Assembly (NCBI GenBank): GCA_051881455.1
Contig: JBJEPX010000016.1
Span: 1 to 14,923, forward strand
Direction of reading: 5' to 3'
From: Fimenecus sp051881455
GTDB lineage: Bacteria > Bacillota > Clostridia > Oscillospirales > Acutalibacteraceae
DNA length: 14,923 bases
The notes under the pieces are model-generated. The model worked only from the letters and a program-made list of their open reading frames with translations. It searched no databases and was not told where the DNA came from. Positions 7,028-13,580 of the stretch are shown here, one piece after another (position 1 is the first letter of the stretch; the number at the start of each line of letters is the position of its first letter). Both the position numbers and the translations under genes were made by a program.

Positions 7028-7072
7028 CACGATTTGAAATTTTGTGTAGGGGTCATTCACGAATGACCCGCA
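7028..7072. repeat. Half GTAGGG hairpin element
   Basis: GTAGGG at 7046 is followed by a GGTCATTC/GAATGACC hairpin with a two-base loop, but no CCCTAC right half follows. The upstream flank (CACGATTTGAAATTTTGTG, 7028-7046) closely matches that of the copy at 7697, so the repeat may extend leftward. The gap 6965-7166 holds nothing else apart from a weak CCCCAAC/GTTGGGG inverted repeat (7089-7095 with 7126-7132). Confidence 0.55.
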
Positions 7073-7166
7073 ATAAGATTACACGAAACCCCAACTGACA
7101 ACATTGACACTATTCGACAAGTTTTGTTGGGGAATACATAGTGTGGTTAATAGAAACAAAGAAATA

Positions 7167-7187
7167 GCGAGGTGAAATCCACCTCGC
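7167..7187 (-). terminator. Terminator of the 130-residue protein gene
   Basis: A perfect 8-bp stem GCGAGGTG/CACCTCGC (7167-7174 with 7180-7187) with a 5-nt loop starts 9 nt past the stop codon. On the minus strand it is followed by TATTTCTTTG, which is U-rich but interrupted. Confidence 0.7.
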
Positions 7188-7195
7188 TCTTATCC

Positions 7196-7588
7196 TTATT
7201 TCTGCTCTAAATAAATCAATTTACCCCAATGCCATTTTTTGTTTTTATCAAAACGATATTTTTCAGGTTTGCCCATATAAAAGACACCGTCACCAAGCAA
7301 ACCAAAGAAGTATTTTTTTAACACAAGAACATTTCCTCTTTTGCCAAGAGAATATAATTCATCAAACATATCGTCTTCGTCGGGATGCCAATGAGTTAAA
7401 GAACCAACTAACATAGAATTGCTGATTATATCAATGCAAGTATCATAACTATCGCAGTATGCTAGTACATAGGCGTTTTTATAAAGATTCCAAATTAGAA
7501 TTTCACCATCTAATTCAGGTTTAGAATGTAAATAGGGCATTTCAAGAAGTTTTTCATATAATTCTTTTGTGGTTTTTGCATTTTTCAC
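7196..7588 (-). CDS. Unrecognised 130-residue soluble protein
   Basis: I do not recognise the family. The protein has no signal peptide or membrane segment, and is rich in aromatic residues (many Tyr, five Trp). Its C terminus carries a FYMGKPEKYRFDKNKKWHWG stretch. The start is a GTG at 7588, preceded at about 8 nt by AGGTGG. It is a single-gene unit with its own promoter (TTGACT-17-CATAAT) and terminator. Its codons look more AT-rich than those of the neighbouring spoVT, and it sits among repeats, which fits an acquired accessory gene. Small solitary acidic/aromatic proteins of this size include immunity-type proteins, but nothing in the sequence proves that role. Confidence 0.75.
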   Translation of the reverse strand: MKNAKTTKELYEKLLEMPYLHSKPELDGEILIWNLYKNAYVLAYCDSYDTCIDIISNSMLVGSLTHWHPDEDDMFDELYSLGKRGNVLVLKKYFFGLLGDGVFYMGKPEKYRFDKNKKWHWGKLIYLEQK

Positions 7589-7608
7589 AAAATCACCACC
7601 TTTAATTT

Positions 7609-7637
7609 ATTATGACATATTTCTTTTCAAAAGTCAA
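7609..7637 (-). promoter_or_regulatory. Promoter of the 130-residue protein gene
   Basis: A -35 box TTGACT (7637-7632) and a -10 box CATAAT (7614-7609) are separated by 17 bp. The distance to the GTG start is about 20 nt, so the leader is very short. Confidence 0.65.
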
Positions 7638-7645
7638 TTCTCGCA

Positions 7646-7674
7646 GTATAAATTCCCTTAAATCACAAATAATA
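7646..7674 (+). promoter_or_regulatory. Possible sigma-G-like promoter for spoVT
   Basis: GTATA (7646-7650) and AATAATA (7668-7674) are 17 bp apart and match the forespore sigma-G consensus (GHATR, CATWHTA) with one mismatch. In Bacillus subtilis spoVT is known to be sigma-G-dependent. In AT-rich DNA such a match can arise by chance. Confidence 0.35.
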
Positions 7675-7696
7675 GGATCACAATTTGAATTTTTGT

Positions 7697-7766
7697 GTAG
7701 GGCGGTGCCTTGGTGCCGCCGACATTACCCGCACAAACTAACGGCGGGAGCAAGCCCCCGCCCTAC
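7697..7766. repeat. GTAGGG...CCCTAC double-hairpin element in the spoVT leader
   Basis: A 70-bp copy whose left hairpin has a GGCGGTGCC...GGTGCCGCC-type stem and whose right hairpin (GGCGGG/CCCGCC) is the same module as in the copies at 135 and 292. It ends 14 bp before the spoVT ribosome binding site and, if transcription starts upstream, lies in the leader RNA. Confidence 0.7.
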
Positions 7767-7796
7767 GATGTATTTGCAAAAGGAGATTTATATACT

Positions 7797-8336
7797 ATGA
7801 AAGCCACAGGAATAGTGAGAAGAATTGACGATTTGGGGAGGGTGGTCATTCCGAAAGAAATACGCCGAACAATGCGTATCCGTGAGGGCGACCCGCTGGA
7901 AATTTACACGGCGTCGGACGGCGAAGTTATTTTTAAAAAATATTCCCCCATTGGGGAACTTTCGGAGTTTGCAAGTCAATATACCGATGTGCTCAACAGA
8001 GCCACCAATCTTCCCGTAATCATAACCGACCGCGACCATGTGATTGCGGTTTCGGGAATCGGTAAAAAAGATGCTATGGACAAGCGTATTTCCGCAGACC
8101 TTGAAGATTTAATCGAGGGCAGAGAGAGTTATGTTGCATCCCCTGACACAAAGGCGCTTTATCCCTTGGCGGACAGCGACCGTGAGGCGGGAATCGCCTA
8201 TCCCATAATCGGCGGCGGCGATGTTGCGGGCGCAGTTGTGCTGATGCTGAATCAGAACGGCTCAATGCCATCCCAAACCGAAATAAAGCTCGTTTCGGTT
8301 GCCGCGTCATTCTTAGGCAAGCAAACGGAGGAATAA
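7797..8336 (+). CDS. spoVT: SpoVT-type stage V sporulation transcriptional regulator
   Basis: A 179-residue protein, the usual length of SpoVT. Residues 1-52 form the AbrB/MazE-like swapped-hairpin DNA-binding domain with the typical GIVRRIDDLGRVVIPKEIRR segment. The remainder is a GAF-like domain that in the Bacillus protein drives tetramer formation and may sense a small molecule. In Bacilli, SpoVT tunes sigma-G-dependent gene expression in the forespore, so its presence marks the host as a likely spore former. The ATG at 7797 is preceded by AAAGGAG with an 11-nt spacing, slightly long. A longer open frame reaches upstream to 7710 but runs through the repeat element and should not be used. 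The gene is a lone plus-strand unit ending at a strong hairpin. Confidence 0.93.
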   Translation: MKATGIVRRIDDLGRVVIPKEIRRTMRIREGDPLEIYTASDGEVIFKKYSPIGELSEFASQYTDVLNRATNLPVIITDRDHVIAVSGIGKKDAMDKRISADLEDLIEGRESYVASPDTKALYPLADSDREAGIAYPIIGGGDVAGAVVLMLNQNGSMPSQTEIKLVSVAASFLGKQTEE

Positions 8337-8338
8337 CA

Positions 8339-8372
8339 AAAAGGACTTGTTCAGCTGAACAAGTCCTTTTGC
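8339..8372. terminator. Bidirectional terminator between spoVT and the anchored protein gene
   Basis: A perfect 16-bp inverted repeat is centred between 8354 and 8355 (core GGACTTGTTC and GAACAAGTCC) and carries A and T runs on its two sides. It lies immediately after the spoVT stop and about 11 nt past the stop of the converging minus-strand gene, so it can serve both. Confidence 0.92.
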
Positions 8373-8382
8373 TTTTATAAAC

Positions 8383-9321
8383 TTAATATTCGATGTTCCA
8401 CCATTCTTTGAATTCAAGACCTACTCTGAAGCCCTGCTTTTCAAAGGAAAGAATAAGGGGAAGGTCAATATAGTAATGAACCATATTGCCTGTTGCCTTT
8501 TCGATCTTCGCCTCGCAGTTAACATTTTCATATGAGCAGGTGGGGTCAAGGTTTTTAAGACCGGGAATTCCGGAGATAGGATCCATAATCTGCTGTCTTG
8601 TAATAATTGAGCCGATTGCGCCAACGCCCTTACCGGCGGTGGGATTAGTTTCTTTAACGCAAGTGATTGTGATTATGTAATAATCGCCCTCTTCCTTGCA
8701 CTGAATACTCTTTATATTGCTTGTTTTAAGGTCGCAGGTTGTGCCGGAAGGCGGGAAATTCGCCATAATATCGTCGCCTGTATATGTTTCGTTAGGCTCC
8801 TCTGATTTAAGGAGACTATTCATAAGACCTGAAAGAACGCTTGAAAAAGCTCCTGCTTCTGCAATGCCCTGATAGTTTGAACCCTCTTTTTTATAAACGG
8901 TTGCAGACTTTGCAGTCTTTTTAACATTTGTAAAAGATTTCATAAAATACTCATACTGTGCTTTGGGAGTTGCAACAGGCGAGCTTTGGGCATCCGGAGA
9001 ATTACTCTCACTGCCTTGGCTTCCCTCGTTATTACCCGCATTATCACCGTTTGCCGGAGTATCGGTTGAACTGCCGTTGTCAGGCGTGCCAAAATTCATC
9101 GCTTTTTCGCTCTCTTTTTCACCGGAAGTTGTTCCTACGGGAGCCGCAACCGCTGTATTATCGAGTCTTTTCTGTGCAATAACAGTTGCGCTGAAAACCA
9201 ATGCACAACCTACAAACAACGCGGTGGATTTGATAAGTGTATCAAAGAAATTCTTGTGTTTTGCTTTTTTCTTTTCAATTTTTGCCTTATATTCTTCGGG
9301 AGTATATGTTTTTTTTGCCAT
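8383..9321 (-). CDS. Unrecognised membrane-anchored extracellular protein
   Basis: A 312-residue protein that I cannot assign to a family. Seen: a basic cytoplasmic N terminus (MAKKTYTPEEYKAKIEKKKA), one membrane helix (about 29-49), a low-complexity linker rich in S, G, N, T, D (about 60-122), then a folded C-terminal domain with five cysteines and a strand-rich end. The absence of a cleavage motif after the helix suggests a permanent anchor with the domain outside the cell. The ATG at 9321 was chosen because it is preceded by AAGGAGAAGG; an in-frame ATG at 9351 overlaps the -10 box and cannot be used. It is a single-gene unit, convergent with spoVT. Envelope function is likely from topology; more specific claims are not supported. 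Confidence 0.8.
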   Translation of the reverse strand: MAKKTYTPEEYKAKIEKKKAKHKNFFDTLIKSTALFVGCALVFSATVIAQKRLDNTAVAAPVGTTSGEKESEKAMNFGTPDNGSSTDTPANGDNAGNNEGSQGSESNSPDAQSSPVATPKAQYEYFMKSFTNVKKTAKSATVYKKEGSNYQGIAEAGAFSSVLSGLMNSLLKSEEPNETYTGDDIMANFPPSGTTCDLKTSNIKSIQCKEEGDYYIITITCVKETNPTAGKGVGAIGSIITRQQIMDPISGIPGLKNLDPTCSYENVNCEAKIEKATGNMVHYYIDLPLILSFEKQGFRVGLEFKEWWNIEY

Positions 9322-9346
9322 ATTCCTTCTCCTTTCAATACTAACT

Positions 9347-9375
9347 ACCATACAAATTTACAACAAAACTGTCAA
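9347..9375 (-). promoter_or_regulatory. Promoter of the membrane-anchored protein gene
   Basis: A perfect -35 box TTGACA (9375-9370) lies 17 bp from a -10 box TATGGT (9352-9347). Confidence 0.65.
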
Positions 9376-9455
9376 AAAGTCAATATTATTATAAAATATT
9401 TCTTATGCATACGTAGTTACCCTCACTGTTTTACGGTAGAAAAAATAAAATAATG

Positions 9456-9485
9456 TTGTACATACGCGGCTTTTTCTGCTATAAT
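9456..9485 (+). promoter_or_regulatory. Promoter of the vanY-plsC-type operon
   Basis: A -35 box TTGTAC (9456-9461) and a perfect -10 box TATAAT (9480-9485) are separated by 18 bp. The leader to the ATG at 9511 is under 20 nt and contains AGGAAAGGA. Confidence 0.75.
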
Positions 9486-9510
9486 TATTTTAGGAAAGGA
9501 TTTGAGAAAA

Positions 9511-10584
9511 ATGCCTGACAACAGAAGCAACCGTAGCACATCACAAAACCGAACAGGCCGCACTGCTTCACCGCAAAGGTCAACTGACGCGCAAAGGGCA
9601 GCCGCCGCAAGGCGCGCGAGAGCAAAAAAGAAAAAGCAGCTTATACGCCGCAGGAGAATTCTTGCAGTTTTAAGTGTTTTCTTCATTTTCGCCGTGATTA
9701 TATGCGGTGCTTATGCCGTTAAAAAATCGCGGAACAAGCAAATTGAATATAAGCCTTCTGATATGGCGTCCTCTTCATCTGAAATATCCGTTCAGCAACC
9801 AGAAAAAGATACAACGCCGTCAGTTTCGGAAAGTGATAAAGACACGACTTCAAAAAAGGCTGATTCCGTCAATCCTACGGTAACTACTACGTCCAAACCG
9901 CTGACAGGCTCATTTTATGACGGAATTACCTACCGTTCCCCCACGGCTCAGCCCGCCGATATTTTCAAGCACGGCAGAGAGCTTATGCTTCTTAATAACG
10001 ACTATGAGTTGCCCGAAGATTTTAAATGGGATTTGGTTTATTGGTCAAACGGACAAAGCGTTGACGCAATGAGCCTGAATTCAAGTAAGTACGACTCTCT
10101 TAAGGCTGTTGACAGAGCCGCATACGAGCCTTTAAAAAATCTTTTTAAAGCGGCAAGCGACGCAGGTGTTCCGTTGCAGCTTGTATCGGCATACAGAAGT
10201 CCCGATTTGCAGGACAGGCTGTTTACCCGTTCCGTTAACTCATATATGAATCAAGGGTATTCAAAGCAAGAGGCAATAAAAAAAGCCAACTATGCACGCA
10301 CCTTTTCGGGCACAAGTGAGCACAATACAGGCTTAGGCTTTGATATTCTCCAACAGGGAAATTTCACATTGAGCGAGTCCTTTGAGAACACAGCGCAGTT
10401 CAAATGGCTCTCTGAACATGCCGAAGAATACGGCTTTATTTTAAGATACCGCAAGGATAAAATCTCACAAACAGGGATTATGTATGAGCCTTGGCATTTT
10501 CGGTATGTAGGCGTAGAGCACGCAAAGAAAATCAACGAGCTTGATATGTGCCTTGAAGAATATATTGCATATTTGGAATCATGA
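9511..10584 (+). CDS. VanY-type D-alanyl-D-alanine carboxypeptidase, membrane-anchored
   Basis: A 357-residue zinc peptidase expected to trim the terminal D-Ala from peptidoglycan stem peptides outside the cell. Residues 1-49 are strongly basic and cytoplasmic, about 50-70 form a membrane helix, 75-135 a Ser/Thr/Lys linker, and about 170-340 the VanY domain. Visible active-site features are SAYRSPDLQ (near 226-234), the zinc motif SEHNTGLGFD with His271 and Asp278, and EPWHFRYVG with Glu326 and His329. All key residues are intact. I chose the ATG at 9511, about 10 nt after AGGAAAGGA; a TTG at 9502 would be too close to that site. Its TGA overlaps the next gene's ATG. There are no VanR/S/H/A/X neighbours, so housekeeping wall trimming is more likely than glycopeptide resistance. 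Confidence 0.92.
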   Translation: MPDNRSNRSTSQNRTGRTASPQRSTDAQRAAAARRARAKKKKQLIRRRRILAVLSVFFIFAVIICGAYAVKKSRNKQIEYKPSDMASSSSEISVQQPEKDTTPSVSESDKDTTSKKADSVNPTVTTTSKPLTGSFYDGITYRSPTAQPADIFKHGRELMLLNNDYELPEDFKWDLVYWSNGQSVDAMSLNSSKYDSLKAVDRAAYEPLKNLFKAASDAGVPLQLVSAYRSPDLQDRLFTRSVNSYMNQGYSKQEAIKKANYARTFSGTSEHNTGLGFDILQQGNFTLSESFENTAQFKWLSEHAEEYGFILRYRKDKISQTGIMYEPWHFRYVGVEHAKKINELDMCLEEYIAYLES

Positions 10585-11339
10585 TTATGAAAAAGATTAA
10601 GAAAATAGTTAAAAGTTATTGGTTTTTACTGCGGTTTTATCTTTATATTTTTGTTATTCTTATACCGAAAATACCGTATTTCAACTACCTTACAAAAAAA
10701 TGCAGAATTGAAGAAAGAACGGAAAAAGCATTTCAAACCGTTCAAAAGTGGGCTGATTACACAGTAAAAATCGGCAAATCGAGAGTAACTGTAAACGGTC
10801 TTGAAAAAATCCCGACGGACCGTCCCGTGCTGTTCGTATCAAATCACGAAAGCTATGCGGATATTCCCATGCTCATATATGCTCTGCGTGATTTTAATTT
10901 CGGATTCATGCTGAAAAGCACCATTGCCGATATTCCCCTCATCAAAAATTATCTTGAATATATGTTTTGCGTAACCGTTGACCAAACCGATATTCGCCGT
11001 GCGGCTTCTGCCATAAACGAAGCGGCGGATTTTATTAAAAGCGGCAAATCAATGCTTATTTTTCCCGAGGGCAGACGCAGTTTTTCAAACACGCCCGACG
11101 AATTTAAAAACGGCGCATTTAAGGTGGCACAAAAAACAGGAGTTACGGTTGTTCCCATATATATTCACAACATTCACCTCACTTACGAGGGAAACGGCCG
11201 CCGCATAGCTCCCGCGGATATTTCCGTAAATGTTCTCGACCCCATTGAAACGGATAAAATGTCACGGGCAGAGGTAAAAGAACTCAACAAAAAGGTTTTT
11301 AACCTGATACTCGAATATTCACGCAATTTTCCCGATTAA
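10581..11339 (+). CDS. plsC: 1-acyl-sn-glycerol-3-phosphate acyltransferase (PlsC family)
   Basis: A 252-residue membrane-associated acyltransferase that would acylate lysophosphatidate to phosphatidate in phospholipid synthesis. The family motifs are intact: NHESYAD (His89, Asp94) as the HX4D catalytic motif, KSTIADIPLI (from 112) as the substrate-positioning block, FPEGRRS (161-167) and VPIYI (191-195). A hydrophobic N-terminal segment (about 13-30) anchors it. It overlaps the VanY-type gene by 4 nt (ATGA), so translation is probably coupled; a second in-frame ATG two codons on is an equally possible start. A related lyso-lipid acyltransferase role cannot be excluded, since this clade often has several paralogs. 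Confidence 0.92.
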   Translation: MIMKKIKKIVKSYWFLLRFYLYIFVILIPKIPYFNYLTKKCRIEERTEKAFQTVQKWADYTVKIGKSRVTVNGLEKIPTDRPVLFVSNHESYADIPMLIYALRDFNFGFMLKSTIADIPLIKNYLEYMFCVTVDQTDIRRAASAINEAADFIKSGKSMLIFPEGRRSFSNTPDEFKNGAFKVAQKTGVTVVPIYIHNIHLTYEGNGRRIAPADISVNVLDPIETDKMSRAEVKELNKKVFNLILEYSRNFPD

Positions 11340-11350
11340 GCAAAAAGTTT

Positions 11351-11382
11351 AGGCAGTCTGTAAAAAAAGATTGCCTTTTTTT
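11351..11382 (+). terminator. Terminator of the vanY-plsC-type operon
   Basis: The stem AGGCAGTCT/AGATTGCCT (11351-11359 with 11368-11376, one G-U pair) is followed by seven T, starting 11 nt past the acyltransferase stop codon. Confidence 0.88.
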
Positions 11383-11396
11383 ATGTAATAAATGCA

Positions 11397-11425
11397 TTGC
11401 AGTTTAAATAAAAAAATTGTATAAT
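11397..11425 (+). promoter_or_regulatory. Candidate promoter of the sulfatase-maturase operon
   Basis: A perfect -10 box TATAAT (11420-11425) is 17 bp from TTGCAG (11397-11402), a weak -35 box. It lies about 30 bp upstream of the sulfatase start. Confidence 0.6.
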
Positions 11426-11456
11426 AAATTGATTATTTTTCAAGGAGGATAAATGA

Positions 11457-13514
11457 ATGAAAAAAGGAATAATCTTTGACAAATCCAAAAAGATATTCCC
11501 GATTATTGTTATGGCAATCGGCATTGCGCTTGCACTTGCGCTGTTTATCATGAGACTTAACCTTGTGGCAGTTGTAAATGTTGCATATATGTGCATCGTT
11601 GTTGCCCTTACGATTTTAGGAATACTCTTTTTCAAAAAGCTTTATCTGTGGAATTTTATAGGCTACGGCATTTCGGGTCTTGCTATTGTGCTCTATTACG
11701 CTATATGGGGCGCAGACGCAGGCTTCGGCGCGTTTTCCTCAGGCAAGGCAGGCTGGAGTTCGGCGGCAAACGCTCTTTTTGCCGGCGCAAAGGACTATAA
11801 TTTCTTTGTAAGATTAGGCGGCAACCTGTTGCTTATTCTCCCCTGCGTGCTCGCAATTCTCGCTCTTTTCTTTGTGGGTAAAAAGCAGTTTTCAAAGAAA
11901 GGTGTTCACTTTGCGGTTACAAGCCTTTTGAGCCTTGTTCTTGCAGGAACAACAATCTTTTATGTGCTTACAATGAACCTTCGCTCACAGCCCAATGTTG
12001 ACCGTCTTTGGGAAGGTCATGACGACTACCTTGACGGTGTTGACAAGGCAAAAGAGGGCAGTCCCAATGTGCTTTTTATCCTTATGGACGATATGGGCTG
12101 GGGCGACACCTCATTGAACGGCGCAATTTACGATACACCCAATATGGACAGAATCGGCGAAGAGGGCTTGAACTTTGATAATTTCTATTCAAGCTATTCA
12201 GTTTGCTCTCCCGCCCGTTTCTCGCTTATGACAGGCCGTTATCCTTTCAGAGGATATGCCGATAATGTTATGTATCCCACTATCGACACACTCTCTCCCT
12301 TTGCCGCCACAAGACTTTTCAACTCAATTGAAATGGGCGCTAACTGCGACGGTATGCTTGGCGACGAAATCACTATTGCCGAGGTATTCCAGAATGCAGG
12401 CTACAACACAGGCGCTTTCGGCAAGTGGCATTTGGGCGACTACGGCGAGTATCTTCCCACAAATCAGGGCTTTGATTATTTCTACGGAAGCCACCATGTT
12501 AACGATATGACTCCATTCTATCATGTTTCCGAGGAGAACGGCGAGTATGAAATCGTTCACGGAACAGACGAGATGTTTGTTAACGGCAAGAAAGACCAGA
12601 GCAAGCTGACAGAGTGGATAAATAAGGAAATGACCGATTGGATTACCGATAAGGTACAGAATTCCGATGAGCCTTTCTTTGCATACTATGCTTCTCCGTG
12701 GCCTCACGCTCCTGTTTTCGCAGGCGATGAGTTTGACGGTGAAAGCGGTATGGGTACATATGTTGACTGCCTTACAGAGGTTGACTATTATCTCGGTCAG
12801 CTCTTTAACACTCTTGAAGAGTTGGGCGTAATGGACGATACAATTATTGTATTTACAAGTGATAACGGTCCTGCTCTTGAAGGCTCCGTTAACGAACTTC
12901 GCGGCGGTAAATATCTTGCTTACGAGGGCGGTCAGAAGGTTCCCTGTATGATTCGCTGGGGCAATAACAACGGCCTTTGGAAAGCAGGCTCAACTATTAA
13001 AAACAGCGCAACGCTTGTTGATATGTTCCCCACTCTCATTGAACTTTGCGGAATTACAGGCGACGGCGGCAAGGAAAACTATCTGCCCTTTGACCGTGAT
13101 ATTGACGGTGTTTCAATGCTTCCGCTTCTCACAAATGACACGGTTATTCACACACCCGAGCATCCCATTCTTCATATGAAGCGTGAGAAGCTCAAAGCTA
13201 TTCAGTACACCGTTTCCACCGACAGTATTCTCTCAAGGGAAGAATATGCGGACTATGAATATCCTGTACTTACCGATAACGAATTTATCACCTTCAAGTA
13301 TTTCCAGAAGATACAGAACGATAACTCCGCGTTCTTTGACAAGTTCCGCAAGAATTGGCTTCATATTTTAAGTGACGACATCGGCGAAAACTACAACCGT
13401 GCCGTTACATATCCCACCGTTGCGGAAGAAATGAACGAAAAGATGAATGAGATAATGAAAAATCTCAAAGAAAACCGCAGAGGTATCAACGAAGAATATT
13501 ACAAAAACAAGTAA
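11457..13514 (+). CDS. Five-helix membrane sulfatase with Cys-type formylglycine site
   Basis: A 685-residue protein. Residues 1-175 contain five hydrophobic helices (about 13-34, 36-58, 64-84, 117-141, 149-172), which would place the C-terminal sulfatase domain outside. That domain has metal ligands DD at 211-212, the sulfatase signature CSPARFSLMTGR starting at Cys250, GKWHLG (322-327), His417, DN at 469-470, and GGKYLAYEGG (from 483). Cys250 is the residue oxidised to formylglycine in type I sulfatases, and the maturase gene follows directly. Five helices plus a sulfatase fold is also the architecture of lipoteichoic acid synthase, but LtaS uses a Thr nucleophile. A type I sulfatase acting on sulfated glycans (such as mucin) is therefore likelier; the substrate is unknown. 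The ATG at 11457 has AAGGAGG 8 nt upstream. Confidence 0.93.
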   Translation: MKKGIIFDKSKKIFPIIVMAIGIALALALFIMRLNLVAVVNVAYMCIVVALTILGILFFKKLYLWNFIGYGISGLAIVLYYAIWGADAGFGAFSSGKAGWSSAANALFAGAKDYNFFVRLGGNLLLILPCVLAILALFFVGKKQFSKKGVHFAVTSLLSLVLAGTTIFYVLTMNLRSQPNVDRLWEGHDDYLDGVDKAKEGSPNVLFILMDDMGWGDTSLNGAIYDTPNMDRIGEEGLNFDNFYSSYSVCSPARFSLMTGRYPFRGYADNVMYPTIDTLSPFAATRLFNSIEMGANCDGMLGDEITIAEVFQNAGYNTGAFGKWHLGDYGEYLPTNQGFDYFYGSHHVNDMTPFYHVSEENGEYEIVHGTDEMFVNGKKDQSKLTEWINKEMTDWITDKVQNSDEPFFAYYASPWPHAPVFAGDEFDGESGMGTYVDCLTEVDYYLGQLFNTLEELGVMDDTIIVFTSDNGPALEGSVNELRGGKYLAYEGGQKVPCMIRWGNNNGLWKAGSTIKNSATLVDMFPTLIELCGITGDGGKENYLPFDRDIDGVSMLPLLTNDTVIHTPEHPILHMKREKLKAIQYTVSTDSILSREEYADYEYPVLTDNEFITFKYFQKIQNDNSAFFDKFRKNWLHILSDDIGENYNRAVTYPTVAEEMNEKMNEIMKNLKENRRGINEEYYKNK

Positions 13515-13536
13515 TAAAAACCAAAAGCAAAAATCG

Positions 13537-13558
13537 CCCCACAGTATTCGCTGTGGGG
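13537..13558 (+). promoter_or_regulatory. Intercistronic stem-loop between sulfatase and maturase genes
   Basis: A perfect 8-bp stem CCCCACAG/CTGTGGGG (13537-13544 with 13551-13558) with a 6-nt loop is followed by TATATTTA rather than a proper T-run. It may cap the sulfatase mRNA or act as a weak terminator that lowers maturase expression. Confidence 0.6.
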
Positions 13559-13580
13559 TATATTTAAAGGAGTAAATGCT

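Noticed and set aside
7089..7132. Inverted repeat CCCCAAC/GTTGGGG as terminator or attachment site
   Set aside because: The stem is 7 bp with a 30-nt loop and no T-run, and there is no integrase or duplicated core nearby.
7710..7796. N-terminal extension of SpoVT
   Set aside because: The extra 29 codons translate repeat DNA (7697-7766), lack a ribosome binding site, and SpoVT proteins begin at the MKATGIVRR segment.
9511..10584. Vancomycin-resistance gene cluster
   Set aside because: Only a VanY-type domain is present. There are no ligase, dehydrogenase, VanX or two-component genes nearby, so resistance is not supported.
11453..11455. Alternative ATG for the sulfatase gene
   Set aside because: It is out of frame with the sulfatase. 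The ATG at 11457 has better spacing and opens the full reading frame.
11457..13514. Lipoteichoic acid synthase (LtaS)
   Set aside because: Five helices and the fold fit, but the nucleophile is Cys in a CxPxR sulfatase signature and a maturase follows. LtaS uses Thr and needs no maturation.
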